NCBI RefSeq assembly: GCF_963678635.1
Contig: NC_087070.1
Coordinates: 26,846,057 to 26,910,056 of the forward strand
Length of the DNA: 64,000 bases
DNA from: Symsagittifera roscoffensis
Lineage: Eukaryota > Xenacoelomorpha > Acoela > Convolutidae
Direction: 5' to 3'
A model generated the notes under the pieces. The model ran no database searches. It was not told the DNA's origin and saw only the letters and a program-made list of their open reading frames with translations. Each line of letters opens with the position of its first letter. The first letter of the stretch is position 1. Shown one piece after another: positions 46,165 to 57,809 of this stretch. Made by a program: the position numbers and the translations under genes.

Positions 46165-46665
46165 TTTTTTCGCGTTTAAGAAATTTTCTGCTTTTGGAAA
46201 ATCTTACTTTATTATCATGTATTTGATTTTTTTCCGACCAAGTTAGTGACCAAGTTAGGGATATTTGAAAGAAAGCCAACTTGAAGTAAGCATTAAGGCA
46301 AAGTTTTGGAGATATTATGAGTTTCACATTTGAAATTTATTTTCGCTTTTCGAAGCCGTACTTCCCGATACAACTAACCGGATATAACAATAGAAACTGT
46401 TCAAAACACGAAACTTTTAATGCGAAAAAAATATGGCAACTTGGAACTCAGTTAGCTGCACCATGGAAAAATACTAAATTTGGCTTTCTAAATTGTTTAA
46501 CAGCTTAAATTTCCAGCAAAGAGTGTGTTGAGGGAACTTGGCCGGCAAAAGATTAAATACATGATAGTGATGTAAGATTTTCCAAAAGCAGAAAATGTCT
46601 TAAAGTTGATTTCAAGTTTGGCTTTCTTTCAAATATCCCAATTTTTTAATGACCTAGTTGCAACA
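46165..46665. repeat. Rearranged inverted repeat
   Basis: Two blocks on the left are found in reverse complement on the right. Block B (TTAAGAAATTTTCTGCTTTT plus GGAAAATCTTAC and ATCATGTATTT, 46,167-46,222) matches 46,553-46,605. Block A (GGGATATTTGAAAGAAAGCC, about 46,257-46,280) matches 46,615-46,638. Block order is B'-A' on the left and B-A on the right, so it is not a simple hairpin. It directly adjoins the end of the large exon. It is repeated at about 54,070-54,570. Confidence 0.6.
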
Positions 46666-46669
46666 AGTT

Positions 46670-47298
46670 TTAGCTCCTACATTGGTGATAAAAGCATGAG
46701 CAACTATTGCATTGTTCCTCCAGGCCATGAACTGCTGCTGGTGCAGTCCCATTGGGCAAGGTATGAGGAGACACTTTCTCCACATCTGTCACGGACTTCA
46801 CACTGTTCGAATTTGAATTTCCCACTATCGGTTTCATCACCTTCTTCGGAACACATTTGCTTTTCTCCCTTGGGGCCAAAATGGGTTCGAATCCGTTCAA
46901 GGGACTGTCCACTTTATTGGAGCGATCTGATTGGCTAGAATGGGGACTGCTGTTACTCAGTTTCGATTTGTTCACGCCGTTAGGCGAAGGCACAAACTTG
47001 GGCGGATGAGTTGCTACGACTGGTTGGTGTTGTATCGGACATACGTGTCGAGATGAACTGCTCTTAGACGAGGTTCTCGTATCGGCGGCATTTCGAAGAT
47101 TGTCGCTGAGACATGGTTGTAAGTTGTCGTCGCGTGGAAACGCGGTCTCGTAGCGGTGGTTAGCACTGACACTGCTGCACGTAGACGCCATGAGTCCCTG
47201 GTCGCCGGCGCCTGAGAAGTCGTAGTCGTTGATGAAGTCTTCCTCTCGACAGTCGTACTCTGGCTCTGTTATTTTGTCTCGAGGGTCACTTCCACATA
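46670..47298 (-). CDS. Ser-rich exon of unrecognised minus-strand gene (copy 1)
   Basis: Minus-strand exon with acceptor AGTTCTTTCAG; two phase bases, then CGSDPRDKITEPEYD, EEDFINDYDFSGAGD and a Ser/Asn/Pro-rich stretch with PPKFVPSPNG, NKVDSPLNGFEPIL and KCVPKKVMKP. The frame closes at 46,670 (TAA) unless a donor just before it is used. It shows no catalytic or structural motif I know and reads like a disordered cytoplasmic tail. This copy lies downstream of a complete second set of the same exons, so it may be a redundant or alternative 3' end. Confidence 0.6.
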
Positions 47299-47613
47299 CT
47301 GAAAGAACTATTTAGTTTTTCATAATTCATCAGCTCAAATGTAAACCAATCCTCTGCTCTGAATGCCTGTAGTCGAACGGTTTTCAATGGTAACCCAAAA
47401 AAAAACGTTCAAAAATACTTGAAATATTGCTCATAACTTGTTTTGAGTGGGATTTGAACGACAACTTGACCCGCTTTAGCACAGTTAAGTTAGTTCAAAT
47501 TAAACACATAGCGGGACGCTTTTGCCCTTTGTGCGTTCATCTTCCCTTTCAGACCGTGCTTTCCTCGCAATATCACAGTAAACCGTAATTTCTGCGACAG
47601 ATATTCTACCGAC

Positions 47614-47766
47614 CTGAACTGAGTGCGATAGTTGATGCCTCATATAAGGACTCTATATCTGAAGAGGGGGGCTCTCCGAGAAGGGGAGGGGCTGCCACCC
47701 CACACGTGTTGTCCTCTCCGTCACTCAAGTTCACACCACCGTCTAGAGGGGGCGCCGACCCACTGC
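47614..47766 (-). CDS. 153-bp exon of the minus-strand gene (copy 1)
   Basis: Acceptor TAATTTTAG and donor G/GTCGGT. It encodes GSAPPLDGGVNLSDGED, then APPLLGEPPSSDIESLYEAS and TIALSS. Phases fit exactly between the 317-bp exon upstream (one base carried in) and the 629-bp exon downstream (one base carried out). The exon is GC-rich in an AT-rich setting. The acidic SSDIESLYEAS stretch resembles tyrosine-containing cytoplasmic motifs, without a specific match. Confidence 0.65.
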
Positions 47767-48344
47767 CTAAAATTACAATCTGTGTAAAGTTTGCCCAAAC
47801 TTAGGACTTAGCTCTGTTGTTGGTTATTGCTTTAGTTAAATCTTTAAGCTCTAGTTAAAGCTTTGGTTGTTAGTTTAGGATTCTTTTCGGCGTCCAAAAA
47901 GCATTAAAGTCAACCCCACAATTCGATCTCTAATAACTCCATAGATAAACTTAAACACATTTATATCTGCCATGTAAAGGTTGAACTCCAATTTATGTTT
48001 TAGCTTAATTTAAATTAAGTAAAGCGAAACTTTTTTTCGACCTAGTTCATTTAAAAAGAAGCAAGCGAACATAGCCAACAGGCAGAAATTTGAAAATTAA
48101 TATGCACTGTCAAAATTAGAAGTCGATCTTGTTTTTTGTGACCTTTACATCCGATAGTGGAGTTTGCCTTCCTTTCAACAAAGGAAATGAGCTGAACTTT
48201 GAAAAAAAATCATAATTGAAACCGCGAAGAACCAAATTTGAGCCTGAACAAATCTTAAGACTTTCTGAAAAAAATCATCGCGACCTATATAAGAGTCTGC
48301 ACTACGTTCTTCGACTGTTAAAACTGGTCTTGCAAGGAACTTAC

Positions 48345-48661
48345 TGTTACAGTGGTCTTGCAAGTGGGGGTTGGAAATTGCACTCTGCATCTGAAAAGAG
48401 CCACCGGGTGATCTTTGTGTGTAAGACCCCGCCCCCGATGGGGGTGTGGTGCGAGGGGGAGGGGTTGTCCTGGGCTTGGTGAGTATTGCGATTGGACATC
48501 CGAAATTGCGAAGGTTCTCCTCTTGGGATAATATCATGACCCTGTTGTTCTTGGGCTGTGGGGAAGGTCCTTTTCCCCCTTTTGACCCCGAGGGGCTCAC
48601 GTGACCCTGGCCCTGTCCTTGTAGTTGATTTTGGTTGAAGGGTATTTCTGCATAGGAGTTG
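48345..48661 (-). CDS. 317-bp Pro/Ser-rich exon of the minus-strand gene (copy 1 of 3)
   Basis: Acceptor CTCAATTCAG and a strong donor ACA/GTAAGT. It encodes NSYAEIPFNQNQLQGQGQGH, SPSGSKGGKGPSPQPKNNRV, MILSQEENLRNFGCPI, then TTPPPRTTPPSGAGSYTQRS and NPHLQDHCN. The length is 317 = 3x105+2, so skipping it or including two copies in series changes the frame. Near-identical copies lie at 56,252 and 59,401. Just past the donor the intron holds a reversed family A repeat. Confidence 0.65.
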
Positions 48662-48769
48662 CTGAATTGAGCAGATTTTAAAATTAATTTACTTCTAATG
48701 AAACACGTTTCAGATAACGATCAGTCTGTGCATATAAGGCAGAGAAGTAGTTGAATAAAATATTAATAA

Positions 48770-49902
48770 AAACAATCAGAACATTTCTACCGTCAAAAAT
48801 CAACAGCCAATTCGAAAACATGCAACCAAGTCGAATTTAATTTTCATAAAAAAACAAGACAAACATAAATTACATTTTCATGCGTTTTTACATAGCGCCC
48901 ATAAATTGCTCGAGATGACACTTTGGTCCTGGACCATCGGAAACTGTCTTCGCTTAAGAAACACTTGAACCCGGCTTGAACTCAGAAGTTATCGGAAACC
49001 TCCTTGACTACTGGTCATCGGAAACCTCCTTGTTTTAAGATCATTACTGATGCCATTTTTTTGTGCCCCGAGAGGGCATGCATCCATGCATATGCATACA
49101 ACCACCTAATTTCAACTAGAGTAATTGTAATCCAGCGCAGACCACGCACCTCGTGTTTTTTATTTTGCTCATCGCAATATGAGGCAGGATGTTGCCTATC
49201 ATCACTTGCACATTAAACATTTAGAACATTTCTACCAACAATATTCAACAACCAATTCGTAACATCAGTTGAACCAAGTGACTTGTGATCATAACGCAAT
49301 AGTGTCAGAGTTCCATAAAAGATTATTCGGATAGCTTTTCTATTGACCTTAAAAAAGAAATGAGATAAGCTCAAAATCTGCTATCTTTCATAGTATAGTG
49401 CCCATGAAATTGCTCGAACTCGCAGAACAAGCCCGTGCAAGAAAACTGTCTTGACTTAACTAAAGGATGATCATCTTAACCCATCTTGAACCCAAAAAAT
49501 ATCGAATGCAGCCTTGATTCTAGATCATTGGATCTGGCAGGATTTCATGTTTACTGGTTAAAGCGTTAACTGCAGTCGTCACAACCCGCCTTGGTATCTG
49601 GAACTACCGACACTATATTTAAGGCTGCGAGGGGGCATGCAACCATTCACATGAATGCTACCAATGCAATGTCAGTTGGAGGAGTTCCAATCCAGGACAG
49701 CACCTAATACTTTTTTTGCTCATCGCAAGTTGAGGCGTGCTGTCAAGTATTCCAAATAAGCAATCGCGTTCAACAAAAGCAATCCGATAATTTCTATAGC
49801 CAAATGTCAAAAACAAATTCGAAACATCAGTTGAACCAAGATTCTTGAGATCATGAAAGCAAAAATCGTATTATCAAAAAAGCATCATATTATCAAAAAA
49901 GA
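48770..49902. repeat. Diverged ~0.53-kb tandem repeat, about 2.3 units
   Basis: Segments beginning near 48,770, 49,222 and 49,770 share in order: AGAACATTTCTACC, CAAC...CAATTCG, AACCAAGT, GCCCATAAATTGCTCGA (or GCCCATGAAATTGCTCGAAC), AACTGTCTT, GGGCATGCA, TTTTGCTCATCGCAA and a TGAGGC stretch. The third unit is cut short by the 7.9-kb duplication boundary. The array recurs at 56,680-57,809 and 59,830-60,960. No coding potential is evident. Confidence 0.65.
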
Positions 49903-50528
49903 TGTTTTTTAATTTGCCTGTTTAACTATGACTGTCGAATATGCCTAATTTTTAGTTTTCTGTTCAGATCCTTTTATCACACCACGCCGAAAAAAATACA
50001 ATAATTTGAAAATACAACTTTTTTCGTAGTTTTTTTCAAAGACTATGATCTACTTGCACAGTAACCGGTTATCCCTGTTTAATGTTGTATTGTTTTTTTT
50101 ATATCCAATCTGAATTTACCTCTATCGCATGGCGAAATCAAGAAACAATGAAGTATCTAAAATAAAGATGGTACTTATTGAAAAGTTAATGACTATCAAA
50201 AAATATATTTGCAATAGTTTAGTTGCGTTTTTGAAAGTTTTGTTAAAATTGTGGATGTTGTGGGTGGTTTTTTATTTTTCATTCGTGCTTTTTCTAGCGA
50301 CCCAAATAACATTTTTAAACTCAAATTTTATTAGGATGCTATTTTGAGTTTATGCTCGTAATCAGATGGCATTGGCCTATGTGATGATATTGCTCTAGTT
50401 TTCAGTTGAACACCTATTTCAATTTCTGCTGAGAATTTAGTTTGTTTCTGTTCTGCACCTCAATTGTTGCGGTTTAGGAGGAGGAGTGCCCCTCAGAGAC
50501 TCGACCTTTTCGTCACACGAGTCGATTC

Positions 50529-50602
50529 AAAGCTTAGATTGATCGTTCAGCTGAATTGCATAAGAAGTTTGGAAAAACTGGGCTAAATTAGGAAAACTAT
50601 GA
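50529..50602 (+). pseudogene. Decayed fragment of DMTF1 Myb coding sequence (copy 2)
   Basis: Duplicate of 42,636-42,709 in the second 7.9-kb copy, with the same disruptions, again just before the TATC microsatellite. Confidence 0.7.
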
Positions 50603-50615
50603 TACTATTTTACCA

Positions 50616-50638
50616 ATCTATCTATATCTATCTATCTA

Positions 50639-50693
<55 letters not shown>

Positions 50694-50698
50694 ATCTA

Positions 50699-50733
<35 letters not shown>

Positions 50734-50748
50734 ATCTATCTATCTATA
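50616..50748 (+). repeat. (TATC)n microsatellite, copy 2
   Basis: A 133-base tract, four tetranucleotides longer than at 42,723-42,839, with the same interspersed TATATC variants. It is the largest difference between the two 7.9-kb copies. Confidence 0.95.
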
Positions 50749-51179
50749 CTATATTTAAATGCTAGTGACAGCTATCTCCCATGTTTAAGCATATAAATTT
50801 TGGATGTTTAACGAAAGAATTTTTTCATGTTTAAGCTATATCATATATTGCCATGCTTAAGAAAACTTTTCATTTAGTTTTCCGCAAGGTCATTAATTTT
50901 TCAGTAATTTTTTTCGAGGCCAAATTAAGTCTGTCTGTCTGTATACCTGCTGTTTTAATTAATTTGATTATGTCTGTCTACCCGTCTCCTATTTTTTTTT
51001 AAACTTTCTTCTATCAAATCTATTATCTATTATATATTTAAATGCGGGCTTCACTATCACGACATGTTTAAACTTTTTCAACGTATTTTTTGCATCTTTA
51101 ACAAAAGAATTTTTTCACGTTTAAGCTATATCGTATATTGCAATGGTTAAGGTTTTTTTTCGATTTTCCCGTTTAAATT

Positions 51180-52470
51180 CAGTTTTTATTTCATCAAGTT
51201 TGTAATTAGCAACCCAATAGTTGGATGTTGTCAGAGTTTTCCCAGGTTTTGCTATTCTGACCTTTATATTGAATAACAAAAATTTTTCAAAAACTTAGAT
51301 TTTAAAAAATTCCAGTACGTTGAAATCATCAGTCCTGTTGTTGGTTTTTGTGAGGGTACTCTTAGGAGTTGCAATTTTTGCCTCCAATTATGACTGCTCA
51401 AATTCTTGTAGTTTTCGAGATATGACGTTTTCTATGATTTTCTCCGAAATTTTCAAAAAAACATGTTAAAAAATTCCAAAACGTTGAAGATCTCAATCCT
51501 GTTATTAGAATCTTTTAGGGTACTCTCGTGGGGTTGCAAATCTTGCCTCTGAAAATGTCTGCTCAAAACCTTGTAGTTTTCGAGATATGACGTTTTTTAG
51601 GATTTTCTCAAAATTTTTCAGAGAACTTAGGTATAATTTTTTTTTTATAAAACTTGAAATTGCTATCTCTGTAGTGAGGCTCTTTGAGGGTACTCCCAAC
51701 TCCCAGGAGTTGTGAATTTTGCCTCTAAATATGACTGCTCAAAACCTTGCAGTTTTCCAGATATGTTTTTTGTGATTTTTAAAAAAAAGTTCTATGAAAA
51801 TTAAATTAGTTTTTTTTTCAAAGTTGAAATACCTAACCTGTAGTTGGGGGCTGTTAGAGTAATCTCAGGAGTTGCAAATTCGGTCTCCAATTAAGAATGC
51901 TCAAGTCTTTTTAGTTTAAGAAATACGACGATTTTTGTGATTTTTTTTGGTTTTTTTCTGAAAACTCAAATTACAAAATAGTTCACTAAAGTGAAATTCC
52001 CAACCCTGTAGTTGTGTGCTGTCAGAGTACTTTCAAAGATTGCAATTTTTGACATCTAATAAGACTGCTCAAATCTTGGTAGTTTTCGAGATGTGAAATT
52101 TTTTCTGGTTTTCAAAAAAAAATACCTCTTTTTAGAAAACTTAAGGTGAAGTTTCTCAATTTGAATTTCCCAACGTTGTAGTTGGGTACTGTAAGAGTAA
52201 TCTCAGGAGTTGTAAATCTTGCTTCCAAATGCGGCTGCTCAATTGTTTTTAGCTTCCCAAATGTGACGTTTCATAGTTCATTTTTCGAAGAACTTATATA
52301 AAACTTCACAAAATTTTATGGTTCATCAAAATTCGAATAAAAAACTTGAATAAAATCTTTGCAAAATTTGTAATTACGAACCCTGTAATTGGGTGCTGTC
52401 AAAGCACACTAAAAAATGCAGATCTTATTTCCAATATATGCGGTTTATCATGAGTACCGGAGGTGCGTTT
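51180..52470 (+). repeat. Diverged core repeats in duplication copy 2
   Basis: Duplicate of 43,270-44,560, differing by a few bases in A/T runs. Confidence 0.75.
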
Positions 52471-53136
52471 TACGCTAGTCCATTTTAAGCCGAACTACCT
52501 GAAAGTTTTTCTAAAAGAGCCATTATAATCTTGTTTTGACTCACCAGCTACCCCCTCTCTCTCGAGAAAATCTGCAATCCTCCCCTGCATAAAATCTTTA
52601 AAGACAAATAAAAGTTGCGCGGGTTTAAATAATATATTATCTTGAATCCTTTTCAGTTGTGACTAGGCCCTTTATTTTTTAAGCTCTTCAATTCTTTACA
52701 ATTACATATATTCAGACTTCAAGTTTGCATGTTTCTTAGACTTAAATGTCCCAAATCAGGAAATGAAATAAAGCATAGAAACACCACATTGTAAACGTCT
52801 ATGGATTTCCATCTTTGAACAAAAAACATGAAACTGGTTCTCGCGTATTTTTTTTTAATTCTTTTTGATTATTGACTGCACAACTCATGAAAGACTGCGG
52901 TCGCAATAGCAAATGTTAAATACTATGTTCAGAAAGCTTCAAAAATCATAAATCTGTTTTGTTTTTAAAAACTTAAATCAATTCATTGTTTACATTTGAT
53001 AATTACCTAAATAGAAACATAGTTTCGGCTCTGCAACTTCACGAATTTGAACGGCTGTAAATAGTTTCGTAGCTTAAAATAGTTCTTCAAATGATAGAAA
53101 TTGAACTGCATTTGCGCCTGCATAGCATAATGTCGG

Positions 53137-53270
53137 CTAGCACACGTTGCCGGAGAACATGACTGCGCTTTTTGCGTTTTTGGCCTTGACGTCGACCATG
53201 TATTGGTTCTCGTAGCAGTTTTCACTGTGGATACTGGACTTCGGATGCCCATTAGCATGATAGTCAGATG
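53137..53270 (-). CDS. Possible terminal exon of the minus-strand gene (copy 2)
   Basis: Identical in sequence features to 45,230-45,363: acceptor CTATTTTTAG, 134 bases, two phase bases then 43 residues ending SAVMFSGNVC and TAG. If this exon is used, this copy is the first one met by transcripts from the upstream exons. Confidence 0.45.
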
Positions 53271-54575
53271 CTAAAAATAGACGAAACTCTCAAATCAGGA
53301 ACTTGCTCTCAATTGCGCGTTTTGAACCGGAGATCAGATTTTTTCCCTTAAATAACTGTTCAGAATAGCTAAAATTAGAAATTTAATATTTACGCATGTA
53401 CAACCTTTATAGGGCTTGTGAGCGCTTGCTAAATAGGCGGTACATGTAAGATCTTACAACCTTTTTTCTACTTGTAAGCAGTTTTGGTTAATGTTCAGCC
53501 ATTGAAAATAGGCTTTAATTCTGTCGTCGTAGGTACCTAATATTTTTTTTTTCTGCGGAGCGGTGGTTACATATAGTTCAAGTTTTTGTTTTTATATACA
53601 AAATTTTGGTAGTGAAAAAAAAAATGAAATATTGCAGGTCTCTCAGTATGTTAGGTTGATTGGAATTAGTTTCTAGCATCTAAGCATCCAAATTCTGTTG
53701 ATAGTTGAGATAATTTGTAAATTGATTTAATGCAGGCAATGGCGCATCGAACTTTTTAAAATATCGGTAAAGTTTTTCAAAATAAATCAAAAGCTTCTTA
53801 AAAACATGTATATGAATTTCCATTGAACTAACATTTTTCTGTCAACAGGTATTTGGCGAGCAGATATTTTGTGACTCGCGATAAGCTAGCATTATTAAAT
53901 CGGAACTTGAATGTTTTCAGGCTAACAATTTGCTTAACAGAATCAGTGAAGCATTTTACCCTTTTTTCAATTCAATGTTTTAAGCCAAGAGGTAACGCCC
54001 ATTAAGCCAAGAGGTAATGGCAATGCTTGGTCATACAAGGCCTGATAGTCTAGTCTGGGTGAGACCTGTTTTTTTTCGCGTTTAAGAAATTTTCTGCTTT
54101 TGGAAAATCTTACTTTATTATCATGTATTTGATTTTTTTCCGACCAAGTTAGTGACCAAGTTAGGGATATTTGAAAGAAAGCCAACTTGAAGTAAGCATT
54201 AAGGCAAAGTTTTGGAGATATCATGAGTTTCACATTTGAAATTTATTTTCGCTTTTCGAAGCCGTACTTCCCGATACAACTAACCGGATATAACAATAGA
54301 AACTGTTCAAAACACGAAACTTTTAATGCGAAAAAAATATGGCAACTTGGAACTCAGTTAGCTGCACCATGGAAAAATACTAAATTTGGCTTTCTAAATT
54401 GTTTAACAGCTTAAATTTCCAGCAAAGAGTGTGTTGAGGGAACTTGGCCGGCAAAAGATTAAATACATGATAGTGATGTAAGATTTTCCAAAAGCAGAAA
54501 ATGTCTTAAAGTTGATTTCAAGTTTGGCTTTCTTTCAAATATCCCAATTTTTTAATGACCTAGTTGCAACAAGTT

Positions 54576-55204
54576 TTAGCTCCTACATTGGTGATAAAAG
54601 CATGAGCAACTATTGCATTGTTCCTCCAGGCCATGAACTGCTGCTGGTGCAGTCCCATTGGGCAAGGTATGAGGAGACACTTTCTCCACATCTGTCACGG
54701 ACTTCACACTGTTCGAATTTGAATTTCCCACTATCGGTTTCATCACCTTCTTCGGAACACATTTGCTTTTCTCCCTTGGGGCCAAAATGGGTTCGAATCC
54801 GTTCAAGGGACTGTCCACTTTATTGGAGCGATCTGATTGGCTAGAATGGGGACTGCTGTTACTCAGTTTCGATTTGTTCACGCCGTTAGGCGAAGGCACA
54901 AACTTGGGCGGATGAGTTGCTACGACTGGTTGGTGTTGTATCGGACATACGTGTCGAGATGAACTGCTCTTAGACGAGGTTCTCGTATCGGCGGCATTTC
55001 GAAGATTGTCGCTGAGACATGGTTGTAAGTTGTCGTCGCGTGGAAACGCGGTCTCGTAGCGGTGGTTAGCACTGACACTGCTGCACGTAGACGCCATGAG
55101 TCCCTGGTCGCCGGCGCCTGAGAAGTCGTAGTCGTTGATGAAGTCTTCCTCTCGACAGTCGTACTCTGGCTCTGTTATTTTGTCTCGAGGGTCACTTCCA
55201 CATA
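54576..55204 (-). CDS. Ser-rich exon of the minus-strand gene (copy 2)
   Basis: Duplicate of 46,670-47,298. It is the first 629-bp exon reached by transcription from the right and so probably the one normally used. It encodes ~209 residues rich in Ser, Asn, Pro and Lys with no known domain. Either it carries the stop (TAA at 54,576) or it splices near its end to 53,270. Confidence 0.65.
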
Positions 55205-55520
55205 CTGAAAGAACTATTTAGTTTTTCATAATTCATCAGCTCAAATGTAAACCAATCCTCTGCTCTGAATGCCTGTAGTCGAACGGTTTTCAATGGTAAC
55301 CCAAAAAAAAAACGTTCAAAAATACTTGAAATATTGCTCATAACTTGTTTTGAGTGGGATTTGAACGACAACTTGACCCGCTTTAGCACAGTTAAGTTAG
55401 TTCAAATTAAACACATAGCGGGACGCTTTTGCCCTTTGTGCGTTCATCTTCCCTTTCAGACCGTGCTTTCCTCGCAATATCACAGTAAACCGTAATTTCT
55501 GCGACAGATATTCTACCGAC

Positions 55521-55673
55521 CTGAACTGAGTGCGATAGTTGATGCCTCATATAAGGACTCTATATCTGAAGAGGGGGGCTCTCCGAGAAGGGGAGGGGCT
55601 GCCACCCCACACGTGTTGTCCTCTCCGTCACTCAAGTTCACACCACCGTCTAGAGGGGGCGCCGACCCACTGC
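55521..55673 (-). CDS. 153-bp exon of the minus-strand gene (copy 2)
   Basis: Duplicate of 47,614-47,766 with the same splice sites and phases. It accepts one base from either the 56,252 or the 59,401 copy of the 317-bp exon. Confidence 0.65.
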
Positions 55674-56251
55674 CTAAAATTACAATCTGTGTAAAGTTTG
55701 CCCAAACTTAGGACTTAGCTCTGTTGTTGGTTATTGCTTTAGTTAAATCTTTAAGCTCTAGTTAAAGCTTTGGTTGTTAGTTTAGGATTCTTTTCGGCGT
55801 CCAAAAAGCATTAAAGTCAACCCCACAATTCGATCTCTAATAACTCCATAGATAAACTTAAACACATTTATATCTGCCATGTAAAGGTTGAACTCCAATT
55901 TATGTTTTAGCTTAATTTAAATTAAGTAAAGCGAAACTTTTTTTCGACCTAGTTCATTTAAAAAGAAGCAAGCGAACATAGCCAACAGGCAGAAATTTGA
56001 AAATTAACATGCACTGTCAAAATTAGAAGTCGATCTTGTTTTTTGTGACCTTTACATCCGATAGTGGAGTTTGCCTTCCTTTCAACAAAGGAAATGAGCT
56101 GAACTTTGAAAAAAAATCATAATTGAAACCGCGAAGAACCAAATTTGAGCCTGAACAAATCTTAAGACTTTCTGAAAAAAATCATCGCGACCTATATAAG
56201 AGTCTGCACTACGTTCTTCGACTGTTAAAACTGGTCTTGCAAGGAACTTAC

Positions 56252-56568
56252 TGTTACAGTGGTCTTGCAAGTGGGGGTTGGAAATTGCACTCTGCATCTG
56301 AAAAGAGCCACCGGGTGATCTTTGTGTGTAAGACCCCGCCCCCGATGGGGGTGTGGTGCGAGGGGGAGGGGTTGTCCTGGGCTTGGTGAGTATTGCGATT
56401 GGACATCCGAAATTGCGAAGGTTCTCCTCTTGGGATAATATCATGACCCTGTTGTTCTTGGGCTGTGGGGAAGGTCCTTTTCCCCCTTTTGACCCCGAGG
56501 GGCTCACGTGACCCTGGCCCTGTCCTTGTAGTTGATTTTGGTTGAAGGGTATTTCTGCATAGGAGTTG
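56252..56568 (-). CDS. 317-bp Pro/Ser-rich exon of the minus-strand gene (copy 2 of 3)
   Basis: Same acceptor, donor, phase and encoded peptide as 48,345-48,661. It lies between the third copy (59,401) and the 153-bp exon at 55,521. Because 317 is not a multiple of three, a transcript can keep the frame only by using one of the two upstream copies. Confidence 0.65.
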
Positions 56569-57809
56569 CTGAATTGAGCAGATTTTAAAATTAATTTACT
56601 TCTAATGAAACACGTTTCAGATAACGATCAGTCTGTGCATATAAGGCAGAGAAGTAGTTGAATAAAATATTAATAAAAACAATCAGAACATTTCTACCGT
56701 CAAAAATCAACAGCCAATTCGAAAACATGCAACCAAGTCGAATTTAATTTTCATAAAAAAACAAGACAAACATAAATTACATTTTCATGCGTTTTTACAT
56801 AGCGCCCATAAATTGCTCGAGATGACACTTTGGTCCTGGACCATCGGAAACTGTCTTCGCTTAAGAAACACTTGAACCCGGCTTGAACTCAGAAGTTATC
56901 GGAAACCTCCTTGACTACTGGTCATCGGAAACCTCCTTGTTTTAAGATCATTACTGATGCCATTTTTTTGTGCCCCGAGAGGGCATGCATCCATGCATAT
57001 GCATACAACCACCTAATTTCAACTAGAGTAATTGTAATCCAGCGCAGACCACGCACCTCGTGTTTTTTATTTTGCTCATCGCAATATGAGGCAGGATGTT
57101 GCCTATCATCACTTGCACATTAAACATTTAGAACATTTCTACCAACAATATTCAACAACCAATTCGTAACATCAGTTGAACCAAGTGACTTGTGATCATA
57201 ACGCAATAGTGTCAGAGTTCCATAAAAGATTATTCGGATAGCTTTTCTATTGACCTTAAAAAAGAAATGAGATAAGCTCAAAATCTGCTATCTTTCATAG
57301 TATAGTGCCCATGAAATTGCTCGAACTCGCAGAACAAGCCCGTGCAAGAAAACTGTCTTGACTTAACTAAAGGATGATCATCTTAACCCATCTTGAACCC
57401 AAAAAATATCGAATGCAGCCTTGATTCTAGATCATTGGATCTGGCAGGATTTCATGTTTACTGGTTAAAGCGTTAACTGCAGTCGTCACAACCCGCCTTG
57501 GTATCTGGAACTACCGACACTATATTTAAGGCTGCGAGGGGGCATGCAACCATTCACATGAATGCTACCAATGCAATGTCAGTTGGAGGAGTTCCAATCC
57601 AGGACAGCACCTAATACTTTTTTTGCTCATCGCAAGTTGAGGCGTGCTGTCAAGTATTCCAAATAAGCAATCGCGTTCAACAAAAGCAATCCGATAATTT
57701 CTATAGCCAAATGTCAAAAACAAATTCGAAACATCAGTTGAACCAAGATTCTTGAGATCATGAAAGCAAAAATCGTATTATCAAAAAAGCATCATATTAT
57801 CAAAAAAGA

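Larger units (their letters stand above)
42010..57809. repeat. 7.9-kb tandem duplication (42,010-49,902 and 49,903-57,809)
   Basis: The two copies abut directly: the join reads TATCAAAAAAGA followed by TGTTTTTTAATTTGCC. The first copy is 7,893 and the second 7,907 bases. Most of the difference is 16 bases (four tetranucleotides) gained in the TATC microsatellite. Only scattered further differences are visible, such as GATATTATGAG against GATATCATGAG, GAAATTGG against GAAACTGG, and homopolymer changes. Each copy carries the decayed DMTF1 fragment, the microsatellite, diverged core repeats and four exons of the minus-strand gene. Confidence 0.95.

Noticed and set aside
46606-46938. 110-codon + strand open frame opposite the 629-bp exon
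   Set aside because: Shadow of the minus-strand coding exon.
48216-48482. 88-codon + strand open frame opposite the 317-bp exon, present three times
   Set aside because: It is antisense to an exon whose minus-strand frame has matching splice sites and phases; the three copies come from duplication.
50599-50796. Open frame of Tyr-Leu-Ser-Ile repeats
   Set aside because: Translation of the TATC microsatellite.
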